NCBI GenBank assembly: GCA_014651175.1
Contig: BMWJ01000009.1
Location: forward strand, 1 to 64,000
DNA: 64,000 nt
Source of the DNA: Streptomyces clavifer
Lineage (GTDB): Bacteria > Actinomycetota > Actinomycetes > Streptomycetales > Streptomycetaceae
Direction: 5' to 3'
In this document: piece by piece, positions 33,311 to 42,084 of the stretch
Position numbering within the stretch: position 1 is the first letter of the stretch
How the letters are laid out: each line of letters begins with the position of its first letter
Made by a program: the position numbers and the translations under genes
The notes under the pieces: generated by a model
What the model saw: only the letters and a program-made list of their open reading frames with translations
The model's database searches: none
What the model was told of the DNA's origin: nothing

Positions 33311-34645
33311 TCAGCCGTTGCCGAGCTCCTGCCACTCCTTGTTGGCGGCGTTCAGCTCATCGGCCATCTTGTCCAGGAACGCCTTGGCCGTGACCTTGCC
33401 GAGCAGCAGCTTCTGGAACTCGGGCTCGTTGTCGGCCTTGCTGATGTTGTTCCAGTCGGGCAGGTAGTACGGGAGGTCGACGATCTTCGTGGAGCCGTCG
33501 GTGAGGGCCTTCGCGGCGAGCGCGGTCGGCTCGGTCTCGTTGATCCACGGGTCCTTGGCGGCCTCGGTGTTGGCCGGGATGGCGCCCGCGGCCTTGTTCC
33601 ACTTGCTGTTCGACTCGTGCGAGGCCGCGAACTCGATGAACTTCCAGGCCGCGTTCTTGTTCTTGCTCGACCGGAACAGGCCCAGTCCGTCGACGGGGTT
33701 GGAGACCTGGACGCGGGTGCCGCCCTCCCCGATGGGGGCGGGGATGCCGGCGAACTTCTCCTCGCCCAGCGCCTTCAGGTGGTCCTGGTAGGAGCCCAGG
33801 TTGTGGCTGAGCATGCCGATGGTGCCGGTGTCCCACTGGGCGACCATCTTGGTGAAGTCGTTGTTGAGGTCGGCGGCCGGGGTGGTCTTCTTGAAGAGGG
33901 CGGCGTACTTCTCCAGCGCCTCGACGTTCTTCGGGTCGTTGAGCGTCGTCTTCTCGCCGTCCCAGAACGACGTGATCCCGGACTGCCCGTAGGCCGCGTC
34001 CAGGGCCTGGGCGATGGAGCCCGCCCCGCCGCGGATCGTGTAGCCGAACTTGTTGTCCTTCGCGTCGGTGAGCTTGTCGGCGGCCTCGTAGAACTTGGGC
34101 CAGGTGGTGGGCGCCTCCAGCTTCGCGGCCTCGAACAGGTCGGTGCGGTACCAGAGCGCGCCGTTGTTCGCGGAGGTGGGCATGGAGTACAGGTCGTCGC
34201 CCCGGCCGGCCGCGGCCCTGACGCTCTGGACCATGCCCTCGACGAGCTGACCCTTCAGCGGGGACTTCTCCAGCCGCTTGTTGATCGGCTCGAGCGCCTC
34301 CTGCGACACCATGTTCGCGAGGTACGCGGTGCTGACGCCGCCCACGTCGGGCAGCCCGCCCCCGGCGATGGCGGTGTCGTACTTGGACTGGACGTCGGCG
34401 ATCGGGATCGGGACGTACTTGACCTCGATGTTCGGGTTCTTCTTCTCGAAGTCCTTGATGATCTCGGTCCAGATGGCGGTGCGTGGACCGCCGTTGTTGT
34501 CCCAGAAGGTGATCTCGCCCTTGCCGCTGCCCTCCGTGCCTGAGTCGCTGCCGTCGTCCCCGCACGCGGTGGCCGTCAGGGCGAGTGCCGCCGCCAGGGA
34601 CACCGCTGCCGCGGCACGCCCCCGCTGCGTCTTCGAGATAGTCAT
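33311..34645 (-). CDS. ABC transporter sugar-binding lipoprotein (pectin island)
   Basis: A 444-residue solute-binding protein. The signal peptide ends A-T-A-C with the lipidated cysteine at residue 28. The mature protein has the two-lobe MalE-like pattern beginning ITFWDNNGGPRTA. Its partner permeases are at 38376 and 39284 on the same strand, separated by GH43, PmoA-like and oxidoreductase genes. The ligand is probably a side-chain or backbone oligosaccharide of rhamnogalacturonan; this is inferred from the neighbours. The 5' leader contains a 9-base tandem repeat. Confidence 0.9.
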   Translation of the reverse strand: MTISKTQRGRAAAAVSLAAALALTATACGDDGSDSGTEGSGKGEITFWDNNGGPRTAIWTEIIKDFEKKNPNIEVKYVPIPIADVQSKYDTAIAGGGLPDVGGVSTAYLANMVSQEALEPINKRLEKSPLKGQLVEGMVQSVRAAAGRGDDLYSMPTSANNGALWYRTDLFEAAKLEAPTTWPKFYEAADKLTDAKDNKFGYTIRGGAGSIAQALDAAYGQSGITSFWDGEKTTLNDPKNVEALEKYAALFKKTTPAADLNNDFTKMVAQWDTGTIGMLSHNLGSYQDHLKALGEEKFAGIPAPIGEGGTRVQVSNPVDGLGLFRSSKNKNAAWKFIEFAASHESNSKWNKAAGAIPANTEAAKDPWINETEPTALAAKALTDGSTKIVDLPYYLPDWNNISKADNEPEFQKLLLGKVTAKAFLDKMADELNAANKEWQELGNG

Positions 34646-34680
34646 CGTCGGCTCTTCTCTCTCGGTTCTGTCGGTGGAAT

Positions 34681-34716
34681 CGCAGGTGTCGCAGGTGTCG
34701 CAGGTGTCGCAGGTGC
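34681..34716. repeat. 9-bp tandem repeat, four copies
   Basis: CGCAGGTGT occurs three times followed by one CGCAGGTGC, without gaps. It lies 36 bases upstream of the binding-protein start, on the leader side of that gene. Copy number could vary by slippage. Confidence 0.9.
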
Positions 34717-34773
34717 TGTTCCGTACGTGCCGTGGGGGGCGGTGGTCGGTGCGTGGTGCGGGTGGGTCGGTGG

Positions 34774-36303
34774 TCAGCCGCCGGTGCGGAAGGCGCTGAA
34801 CTCGGCCGTTCCGGCGGGGCCGGTCCCGGCCGGTGCGGTGGCGAAGAGGCCGAGCAGGGCGCCCACCCAGCGCCACGGCGCGGCGGCGAAGACCTGGCCC
34901 GAGGGCCGGAATCCGTCGCCGGTGTCGGCGGAGAAGCGGCAGCGGGCGCCCGCGGTGACCTCGATGCGCAGCCGCGCCCTTCCTCCGGGGGCCGCGCGGG
35001 GGTGCGCGGCGTCCCGCTCGTGCTCGGCGGTGCCCTCGGCGTGGCGGTGCACGAGCCGGGGCGTTCCGTCCGCCCCGGCCTCCAGCCCTATCCAGCTGAA
35101 GGCGTCGCCGAGCACGGCGAGTCCGGCGTTGGCGCCGGGCTCGTCGCTGTGCAGCACGAGGTCCGCCTCCACGGTGAACTCCTCGGCCGGCAGCCGCTGG
35201 ACCAGGACGTTGGGCAGGGCCCGCAGGTCGTGCGCGTACGCGGTCCGCACGCAGCTGAGCCGCAGTCCGTCCCCCGCGTGCTCGACCGTCCAGCCGGGCC
35301 TCGGGGTGGCCGTCCACTGCCACTGCCTGCCGTACCGGCCGCCGGGGAAGTCGTCACCGACGGCCGGAGCTTCCACCGGCTGCTCGGGAGCAGCCGGTTT
35401 GGTGTGTACCGGGACGGGTTCGCCCCCGTCACCGATGACGGGCCAGCCCTCCGCGTCCCAGCGCATCGGCTGGAGGTGGACGACCCGCCCGTACGCTCCC
35501 CGTGACTGGAAGTGCAGGAACCAGTCCTCACCGGCGGCGGTCCGCACCCAGCCGCCCTGGTGGGGGCCGTTGACGTCGGTGCGGCCCTGGGCCAGCACGA
35601 CGCGCTCCTCGTACGGGCCGGTGAACTCCTTCGACCGGAAGGCGCCCTGCCAGCCGGTCTCCACTCCCCCGGCGGGGGCGAATATCCAGAAGTAGCCGTC
35701 GTGCCGGTAGAGCTTGGGGCCTTCCAGGGTGAACCAGCCGGGGATCGTGTCCGCGTCGACGATGACCGTGCCCTCGTCGAGCAGCTCGCGCCCGTCGGGA
35801 CTCATGCGGTGGCCGGTGAGCCGGTTCTTGATCCCGGAGCGGGACTTGGCCCAGGCGTGCACGAGGTAGGCCTCGCCGGTCTCGTCGTCCCACAGCGGAC
35901 AGGCGTCGATGAGCCCCTTGCCGGCCTTGACGAGGTGCGGGGTGCTCCACGGGCCGCGGATGTCCTCGGCGTTGATCTGCTGGATGCCGTGGTCGGGGTC
36001 GCCCCAGAAGATCCAGAAGCGTCCGGCGTGGTGGCGCAGCGAGGGGGCCCACACCCCGCAGTCGTGGCGGGGCACGGCGAAGTCGGCGGCGGGTTCGAGG
36101 CGCTGCAGCGCGTGGCCGATGAGGGTCCAGTTGACGAGGTCGCGCGAGTGCAGCAGGGGCAGACCGGGCACGCGGCCGAAGCTCGACGCGGTGAGGTAGT
36201 GGTCGTCGCCGACACGCACGACGTCCGGGTCGGACCAGTCGCTGTTCAGGACGGGGTTGCGGTACGTCCCGTCGCCGAGGTCGGCCGTCCAGGGTCTGCT
36301 CAC
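34774..36303 (-). CDS. Glycoside hydrolase family 43 enzyme
   Basis: A 509-residue enzyme without a signal peptide, so probably acting on imported oligosaccharides. The five-bladed propeller opens RNPVLNSDWSDPDVV with catalytic base D25, transition-state residue D133 in LIDACPLW and acid E194 in FTLEGPKLY. From about residue 320 a beta-sandwich of the DUF1349/GH43-C type follows. The likely activities are arabinofuranosidase or xylosidase-like; an exo-galactosidase is also possible. It starts with a GTG overlapping the stop of the PmoA-like gene. Confidence 0.9.
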   Translation of the reverse strand: MSRPWTADLGDGTYRNPVLNSDWSDPDVVRVGDDHYLTASSFGRVPGLPLLHSRDLVNWTLIGHALQRLEPAADFAVPRHDCGVWAPSLRHHAGRFWIFWGDPDHGIQQINAEDIRGPWSTPHLVKAGKGLIDACPLWDDETGEAYLVHAWAKSRSGIKNRLTGHRMSPDGRELLDEGTVIVDADTIPGWFTLEGPKLYRHDGYFWIFAPAGGVETGWQGAFRSKEFTGPYEERVVLAQGRTDVNGPHQGGWVRTAAGEDWFLHFQSRGAYGRVVHLQPMRWDAEGWPVIGDGGEPVPVHTKPAAPEQPVEAPAVGDDFPGGRYGRQWQWTATPRPGWTVEHAGDGLRLSCVRTAYAHDLRALPNVLVQRLPAEEFTVEADLVLHSDEPGANAGLAVLGDAFSWIGLEAGADGTPRLVHRHAEGTAEHERDAAHPRAAPGGRARLRIEVTAGARCRFSADTGDGFRPSGQVFAAAPWRWVGALLGLFATAPAGTGPAGTAEFSAFRTGG

Positions 36304-37124
36304 GCGGCGGCCACCTTGCGGGCGTAGGCGGCGGCGGTGTCCCGGTCGAGCCGGCCGTCCGCGACGACCGTGACGACGCGGCGCACGACGGTGGCTCCGG
36401 CGGCGACGGTCAGCCGGCGGTCCGCGGCGAGGGAGGATCCGACGCCGGGGTACTCCGTGGTCCGCACGAACCAGGGGTCGCGCCGGGTCTCGTCGGTCGC
36501 CCCGGCGAAGACCAGCGTCCAGCCGTCCCCGGCGAGGGCAAGCCAGTCGGCGGCCCTGCCGTGCACCGCTTCCTCTCCGTCGTGGGTTCCGCTGAACACG
36601 GCGGGTGCGGCCGGCTCCTTGGGCGCGCGCCAGAAGAAGCCGCCGTATCCGGCGCCGGGGCGGCCGTTGGTGGCGGGGCTGCCGATGGAGAGGTCCGCGC
36701 CGCCGCGGTTGGTGAGGGAGAAGGAGAAGTCCAGCGCCCAGGCGGTGCCGGAGACCTCGGCGACGGCGACGGTGCGGTGCTCGCGCAGCAGCTCGGTGCC
36801 GTCGGCCTCCCAGCTGAGCTCCTCCACGAAGCCGTCGGGGTCGCGGAGCTTCCAGCCGAGGTGGCGCTGTGTCCCGTGGTTGTCGAGCACGGTGGGCCCC
36901 TGGTCGCGGACGTAGGTGCGTCCGCCCCAGAAGTTGCGTCCGGCCACGTCGGGTACGGCGACGGAGGCGCCCAGGTGGTGGATGTGGTCGGCGGGGCGCT
37001 CCTCGGTGACGGGGGTGCCGGCGAGGGTGGTGACGGGGTGGAGGTAGGGGCGGCCGTCCGTGTCCGGCCCGTAGCTGTAGCGGCCGACGGGGCGGCCGGC
37101 GCAGCTGAGGAGTGCGGTGGTCAT
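36300..37124 (-). CDS. PmoA-like protein (DUF6807)
   Basis: A 274-residue beta-rich protein with the family landmarks YLHPVTTLAGTPVTEERPADHIHHLG and FWGG near residues 26-67. The name recalls methane oxygenase subunit A but the family is unrelated to methane oxidation and is found in sugar-utilisation loci. The H-x2-H-H cluster at about residues 47-50 suggests a bound metal or sugar. It is coupled on both sides by ATGA/GTGA overlaps to an oxidoreductase and GH43, so it belongs to one catabolic module. Its reaction is unknown. Confidence 0.82.
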   Translation of the reverse strand: MTTALLSCAGRPVGRYSYGPDTDGRPYLHPVTTLAGTPVTEERPADHIHHLGASVAVPDVAGRNFWGGRTYVRDQGPTVLDNHGTQRHLGWKLRDPDGFVEELSWEADGTELLREHRTVAVAEVSGTAWALDFSFSLTNRGGADLSIGSPATNGRPGAGYGGFFWRAPKEPAAPAVFSGTHDGEEAVHGRAADWLALAGDGWTLVFAGATDETRRDPWFVRTTEYPGVGSSLAADRRLTVAAGATVVRRVVTVVADGRLDRDTAAAYARKVAAA

Positions 37125-38290
37125 GGGGTGCTCACCTCGCTGGGGCGCGCCCAGGAGGCGCCTAGTTCGGAGAAGAGGGTGAGGGTGTCGGCCCCGGCCG
37201 CGACCATGGCGTCGATGCCGCGCACGACGCGCCGCACCCCGCCGGCGGGTCCGTCCGGCCGGGTGTGCCAGGCGGTGGCGGGCAGTGCGGTGGGCTCCGG
37301 GGCGGTGCGTACGGCTTCGACGACCCGCATGAACGCGCCGGTGCGCTCCGGTGGTACGAGGAGGCCGGTGCCGTTCACCAGGTGGTCGACGAGGTTCTCC
37401 AGGAGGTCGGTCCGCCCGTGCACGGCCTCCTCGGGTCCGTGTCCGGCGCGCTGGACCAGGACGCGGTCCTGCTTGTACCAGAAGGTGATCCGGCCCCGGT
37501 CTCCGTGGACGATCACGTAGGGCTCCCCGGCCTCCTCGGCGCAGAGGGTGACGGCGGCGGTGACCGGCAGCCCGTCGGTGGTCGTGACGCGGACGCAGCT
37601 GGTGTCGTCCGCCTCGATGTCGTGGGCGCGGAACAGCTCGGTCTCGATGGACGCCACGTCCTGTGCCGTCCCCCGGCCGGCGAGTTCGAGCGCGGTGGCC
37701 ACGGCGTGGGCCAGCGGGTTGGTGAGCACGCCGTCGACCACATCGGTCCCGCCGATCTTCCGGCGTCCGGCCCAGGGGGCCCGCCGGAAGTAGGCGTCGT
37801 CGCGGACCCAGGCGCCGGCGGCGCCGACGCCCCGCACGGTTCCGATCGCGCCGGAGCGTACGAGCTCCTTGATGGCGGGCACGGCGTGCGAGCCCAAGGA
37901 CTGGAAGCCGACCTGGCAGGCGATGCCCGCCTCCCGCACCCCGTCGGCCATCCGGGCGTAGTCGGCCCAGGTCGCGGCGGGCGGCTTCTCCAGGAGGAGG
38001 TGGACGCCTCGGGCCGCCGCGGTGAGGGCGAGCTCGGTGTGGGTCGGGATGGGGGTGCAGATGACGGCGACGCGCGCACCGGTGGAGTCCAGGAGCGCCC
38101 CGAAGTCGGCGGACTGCTCGGGCATCTCGTCGGCGAAGACGGCGAGTTCGTCGTCGGTCAGCGGGTTCAGTTCACAGATCCCGGCCAGCCTGACCAGGCC
38201 CTGGTGCTGGAGGCGGCGGAGGTTGGCGAGGTGCCAGCGGCCGTGGCCGCGGGCACCCGCCAGGACGACGGGCAGGGGTGTGGTGCTCAT
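37121..38290 (-). CDS. Gfo/Idh/MocA-family oxidoreductase
   Basis: A 389-residue NAD(P)-dependent sugar oxidoreductase. It has the Rossmann start VVLAGARGHGRWHLANLR, the E-K-P-P motif in LLLEKPPAATW and the C-terminal alpha/beta domain. GGGAGGGCCCG precedes the ATG at 38290. It is the head of a tightly coupled run with the PmoA-like and GH43 genes. Oxidoreductases of this family next to DUF6807 proteins suggest oxidation-elimination or epimerisation chemistry on a sugar, but the substrate is not known. Confidence 0.88.
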   Translation of the reverse strand: MSTTPLPVVLAGARGHGRWHLANLRRLQHQGLVRLAGICELNPLTDDELAVFADEMPEQSADFGALLDSTGARVAVICTPIPTHTELALTAAARGVHLLLEKPPAATWADYARMADGVREAGIACQVGFQSLGSHAVPAIKELVRSGAIGTVRGVGAAGAWVRDDAYFRRAPWAGRRKIGGTDVVDGVLTNPLAHAVATALELAGRGTAQDVASIETELFRAHDIEADDTSCVRVTTTDGLPVTAAVTLCAEEAGEPYVIVHGDRGRITFWYKQDRVLVQRAGHGPEEAVHGRTDLLENLVDHLVNGTGLLVPPERTGAFMRVVEAVRTAPEPTALPATAWHTRPDGPAGGVRRVVRGIDAMVAAGADTLTLFSELGASWARPSEVSTP

Positions 38291-38370
38291 CGGGCCCTCC
38301 CCGCTCCGCCCCTGCGGGCTGTCTCGTCGGCGATGCGGCACGCGGTGTGCGGGCCGGGGCGTGCGGTCAT
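38287..38370 (-). CDS. Possible 27-residue protein between permease and oxidoreductase genes
   Basis: ATG at 38370 lies 5 bases after the permease stop and follows GAAGGGG; its TGA overlaps the ATG of the oxidoreductase (ATGA). The arginine-rich 27-codon frame fills the gap exactly. It may be a real small protein or only a coupling relay that lets ribosomes move from permease to oxidoreductase. Confidence 0.4.
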   Translation of the reverse strand: MTARPGPHTACRIADETARRGGAGRAR

Positions 38371-38375
38371 GTCCG

Positions 38376-39287
38376 TCACCCCTTCACGGCGCCGGCGCTG
38401 AAGCCGGTGATGAGCCACTTCTGGATGAAGGCGAAGACGATCACCACGGGTACGGCGGCGATGACTCCACCCGCGGCCAGCGCGCCCAGGTCGACGCTGT
38501 CGGCGCCGATCAGGGTGTTGAGGCCGACCGGGATCGTCTGCTTGTCCTGCTCGCTGAGGAACATCAGGGCGAACAGGAAGTGGTTCCAGCTGTGCACGAA
38601 GGCGAAGGAGCCGACGGCGATCAGGCCGGGGCGCAGCAGCGGCAGGACGACGGTGCGGAAGGCCTTGAAGCGCGAGCAGCCGTCCACCCAGGCGGCCTCT
38701 TCGAGGGAGACCGGGACGTTCTTGATGAAGCCGCTGATCAGGATGATCGACAGGGGGAGCTGGAAGACGGTCTCCGCGATGACGACGCTCCAGAGGGAGT
38801 TGATCATCTGGAGGTTCTTGAAGATCTCGAAGAGCGGCACGAGCATCAGGGCGCCCGGGATGAACTGCGAGCAGAGCAGCGCCAGCATGAAGCCGCCCTT
38901 GATCTTGAAGTCGAACCGGGCCAGGGCGTAGCCGCCGGCCAGCGCGACCAGGGTCGTGGTGATCAGCGTCGCGACGCCGACGAGCATGCTGTTCTGGAAG
39001 AAGACGGCGAAGCTGCGCTCGTTCCAGACCTTGGAGAAGTGGTCCCCCGTCATCGGCCACGGCACCAGGGAGGTGGAGCCGGCGGGCCGTACGGCGAACA
39101 GGAGCATCCAGTAGAACGGGATGAGGGTGAAGAGCAGGTAGACGCCGAGCGGCAGGTAGATCTGCCAGCGCGGTACGTCGTCGAAGGCACGCTCGCGCTT
39201 GGTGCGGCGGCTCGAGAACGGCGGCGGGGCACTGTGCCGCGCGGCGGGCTGTGCGGCGTTGTTCTTCTCTACGAGTGCGGCAGTCAC
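38376..39287 (-). CDS. Sugar ABC transporter permease (MalG type)
   Basis: A 303-residue permease with about six helices after a polar N-terminus of about 45 residues, and the EAA loop EAAWVDGCS...VVLP. Its GTG start overlaps the stop of the first permease. The partner binding protein is encoded at 33311. No ATPase gene is in the window. Confidence 0.92.
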   Translation of the reverse strand: MTAALVEKNNAAQPAARHSAPPPFSSRRTKRERAFDDVPRWQIYLPLGVYLLFTLIPFYWMLLFAVRPAGSTSLVPWPMTGDHFSKVWNERSFAVFFQNSMLVGVATLITTTLVALAGGYALARFDFKIKGGFMLALLCSQFIPGALMLVPLFEIFKNLQMINSLWSVVIAETVFQLPLSIILISGFIKNVPVSLEEAAWVDGCSRFKAFRTVVLPLLRPGLIAVGSFAFVHSWNHFLFALMFLSEQDKQTIPVGLNTLIGADSVDLGALAAGGVIAAVPVVIVFAFIQKWLITGFSAGAVKG

Positions 39288-40222
39288 TTGTGGTCGCCTC
39301 CGAACTTGCTCAGGCGCAGATAGACGATCGAGCAGAAGAGGAGGATCACGAAGGCGACGGTGGTGAGCGCGGAGGCGTATCCGAAGTCGTGACCCTCGAT
39401 GCCTGTATTGGCTACGTACAGAGGCAGGGTCGTGGTCTCGCCGGCCGGTCCGCCTCCGGTGAGGGTGTAGAGCAGGTCGACGTTGTTGAACTCCCAGACG
39501 CCGCGCAGCAGGGTGGCGAGGATGATCGCGTCCCGCAGGTGCGGGAGGGTGATGTGGAAGAACTGCCGCATCCGGCCCGCGCCGTCGACCGACGCCGCCT
39601 CGTACAGCTCCTTGGAGACGGACTGCAGGTCGGCGAGGATGAGGATGGCGAAGAAGGGGACTCCGCGCCAGAGTTCGGCGAGGGTCGCCGCCCAGAAGAC
39701 GGTGCCGGTGTCGGAGAGGACCGAGGTGCCGTACTCACCGATTCCGGCGTCCGCGAGGTAGCGGCTGAAGCCGGTCGAGGAGTTGTAGAGCAGGATCCAG
39801 ATGGTGCTGGTCAGCACGCCGGAAACGGCCCAGGGCGAGAAGACCATGGCGCGGGATATGCCACGGCCGATGAAGCTCTGGTTGACGATCAGGGCGAGCG
39901 CGAGACCGAGTGCGAGCTGCAGGGTCACCTGGACGACGACCCACTGGGCGCTGAAGCCGAGCGTCGGCCAGAACTGCTCGTCCTCGGTGAAGATCCTGGT
40001 GAAGTTGTCGAAGCCTGCGAAGCCGTTCCGCCACGGCTTGGTGACGTTGTAGTTCTGCAGGCTGTAGTAGAAGACGCTGATCACCGGGTAGGCGATGAAG
40101 CCCAGCATCAGCAGGCCCGCGGGCGCGATCAGCAGATACGGCAGGCGGCGTGGTGTGGACGAGCGACGCTTGGACTCCTTCCCCTTGGGGGGCGGTGTGG
40201 CCACGGCTGCGGAATGGGCCAT
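39284..40222 (-). CDS. Sugar ABC transporter permease (MalF type)
   Basis: A 312-residue permease with six helices and the EAA loop EAASVDGAG...ITLP. GGAGACGCGTC precedes the ATG. It is the first gene of the importer-oxidoreductase-PmoA-GH43 run, and a LacI-type palindrome is 55 bases upstream of its start. Confidence 0.92.
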   Translation of the reverse strand: MAHSAAVATPPPKGKESKRRSSTPRRLPYLLIAPAGLLMLGFIAYPVISVFYYSLQNYNVTKPWRNGFAGFDNFTRIFTEDEQFWPTLGFSAQWVVVQVTLQLALGLALALIVNQSFIGRGISRAMVFSPWAVSGVLTSTIWILLYNSSTGFSRYLADAGIGEYGTSVLSDTGTVFWAATLAELWRGVPFFAILILADLQSVSKELYEAASVDGAGRMRQFFHITLPHLRDAIILATLLRGVWEFNNVDLLYTLTGGGPAGETTTLPLYVANTGIEGHDFGYASALTTVAFVILLFCSIVYLRLSKFGGDHK

Positions 40223-40276
40223 GACGCGTCTCCGATCTCTGGAAAGTGCTGGATGTGCCGTGCTTTCGGTGCGTGG

Positions 40277-40290
40277 TGCAAGCGCTTACC
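40277..40290. promoter_or_regulatory. LacI-type operator ahead of the importer operon
   Basis: TGCAAGCGCTTACC contains the perfect AAGCGCTT core (40280-40287) typical of LacI-family operators with a central CG. It lies between the dehydratase stop and the permease start. The half-sites differ from the site at 6205, so a different LacI protein, not in this window, probably binds it. Confidence 0.5.
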
Positions 40291-40344
40291 GCATGGCGTT
40301 CGGTGTGCCGGACGGTGCGGCGCGCGGAATTCTCTTCGCCCGGG

Positions 40345-42084
40345 TCAGCCCGCGTAGGGGTCGGGCACCTCTCCCTGCCGGGCCAGGAACGTGAAGTCGC
40401 ATCCGGTGTCGGCCTGGGTGATCTGGTCCTGGTAGAGCGCCCCGTAACCGCGCCCGTAGCGGGCGGGCGGCTCGGTCCACTCGGACCTGCGGGTCTCCAA
40501 CTCCTCGTCGGACACGTCGAGGTGAAGCAGTCGCGCCTCGACGTCCAGGGTGATCAGGTCACCGGTGCGGACGAGGGCGAGCGGCCCGCCGACGAACGAC
40601 TCGGGCGCGATGTGCAGCACGCACGCCCCGTAACTGGTGCCGCTCATCCGGGCGTCGGAGATCCGCACCATGTCCCGTACGCCCTGCTTCAGCAGGTAGT
40701 CCGGGATCGGCAGCATGCCGTACTCGGGCATTCCGGGGCCGCCCTTGGGACCTGCGTTGCGCAGGACCAGGACATGGTCCGGGGTGAGGGCCAGGGCCGG
40801 GTCGTTGATGGTGCGCTGCATCTCCTTGTAGTCGTCGAAGACGACCGCGGGTCCGGTGTGGCGCAGCAGGTGCGGCTCGGCGGCGATGTGCTTGATGACG
40901 GCGCCGTCGGGGCAGAGGTTGCCGCGCAGCACGGCCACGCCGCCCTCCTCGGCCAGCGGGTTGTCCCGCTCCCGGATGACCTCGGCGTTGTGCACCAGCG
41001 CCCCGTCGAGCTGTTCGCGCAGGGTGGCGTGCGCGACGGTGGGGCGGTCCAGGTGCAGTACGTCGGTGAGCCGGGCCAGGAATCCGGGCAGCCCGCCGGC
41101 GAAGTGGAAGTCCTCCATCAGGTACTTCCCGCCGGGGCGGAGGTTGGCGAGGACGGGCACGGTACGGGCGATGCGGTCGAAGTCGTCCAGCGTGAGCTTC
41201 ACCCCGGAGCGGCCCGCCATCGCGATCAGGTGGATGACTGCGTTGGTGGAGCCGCCGAGCGCGAGGACGGTGGCGACGGCGTCGTCGTACGCGTCGGCGG
41301 TGAGGATCTTCGACAACGTCAGCTGTTGCCACACCAGTTCGACGATACGAAGGCCCGACTCCGCGGCCATCCGGTCGTGACCGGAGTCGACCGCCGGGAT
41401 CGAGGAGGCGCCCGGCACCGTGACGCCCAGCGCCTCGGCGGCGGCCGTCAGGGTGGACGCGGTGCCCATGGTCATGCAGTGACCGGGCGAGCGGGCGAGC
41501 CCGTTCTCCAGCTCCGCCATCTCGCAGTCGCCGATCAGCCCGGCCCGCTTGTCGTCCCAGTACTTCCACATGTCCGTGCCGGAGCCGAGGACCTCGTTGC
41601 GCCAGTGCCCCGGCAGCATCGGCCCGGCGGGCACGAAGACGGTCGGCAGGTCGACGGACGCGGCACCCATGAGGAGCGCGGGGGTCGACTTGTCGCAGCC
41701 GCCCAGCAGCACGGTGCCGTCGACGGGGTAGGAGCGCAGCAGCTCCTCCGTCTCCATCGCCAGCATGTTGCGGTAGAGCATCGGGGTCGGCTTCTGGAAG
41801 GTCTCCGAGAGCGTGGAGACCGGGAATTCGAGCGGGAAGCCGCCCGCCTGCCAGACGCCCCGCTTGACCGCCTGCGCGCGGTCGCGCAGGTGGACGTGGC
41901 AGGGGTTGATGTCGGACCAGGTGTTGAGGATCGCAATGACCGGCTTGCCGAGGTGCTCCTCGGGGAGGTAGCCGAGCTGCCGGGTGCGGGCCCGGTGGCT
42001 GAACGAGCGGAGCCCGTCCGTGCCGTACCACTGGTGGCTGCGCAGCTCCTCGGGGGTGATGCGGGCGCCGTCGGTGCCGGTCAT
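40345..42084 (-). CDS. IlvD/Edd-family sugar-acid dehydratase
   Basis: A 579-residue iron-sulfur dehydratase. Cluster cysteines are C62 (INPCHVH), C130 (GGCDKSTPA) and C203 (GHCMTMGTAS). The length and pattern fit the sugar-acid branch (arabinonate, xylonate or galactonate dehydratases) rather than IlvD of valine synthesis. It makes a 2-keto-3-deoxy acid for the DHDPS-family enzyme encoded just upstream, with which it overlaps by ATGA. Given galactan and arabinan degradation nearby, L-arabinonate or D-galactonate are the likely substrates; this is inference. Confidence 0.88.
   Translation of the reverse strand: MTGTDGARITPEELRSHQWYGTDGLRSFSHRARTRQLGYLPEEHLGKPVIAILNTWSDINPCHVHLRDRAQAVKRGVWQAGGFPLEFPVSTLSETFQKPTPMLYRNMLAMETEELLRSYPVDGTVLLGGCDKSTPALLMGAASVDLPTVFVPAGPMLPGHWRNEVLGSGTDMWKYWDDKRAGLIGDCEMAELENGLARSPGHCMTMGTASTLTAAAEALGVTVPGASSIPAVDSGHDRMAAESGLRIVELVWQQLTLSKILTADAYDDAVATVLALGGSTNAVIHLIAMAGRSGVKLTLDDFDRIARTVPVLANLRPGGKYLMEDFHFAGGLPGFLARLTDVLHLDRPTVAHATLREQLDGALVHNAEVIRERDNPLAEEGGVAVLRGNLCPDGAVIKHIAAEPHLLRHTGPAVVFDDYKEMQRTINDPALALTPDHVLVLRNAGPKGGPGMPEYGMLPIPDYLLKQGVRDMVRISDARMSGTSYGACVLHIAPESFVGGPLALVRTGDLITLDVEARLLHLDVSDEELETRRSEWTEPPARYGRGYGALYQDQITQADTGCDFTFLARQGEVPDPYAG

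Noticed and set aside
36300-37124. Methane oxygenase subunit suggested by the PmoA-like name
   Set aside because: The protein is soluble and beta-rich and no pmoB/pmoC genes are present; the name is a database carry-over.
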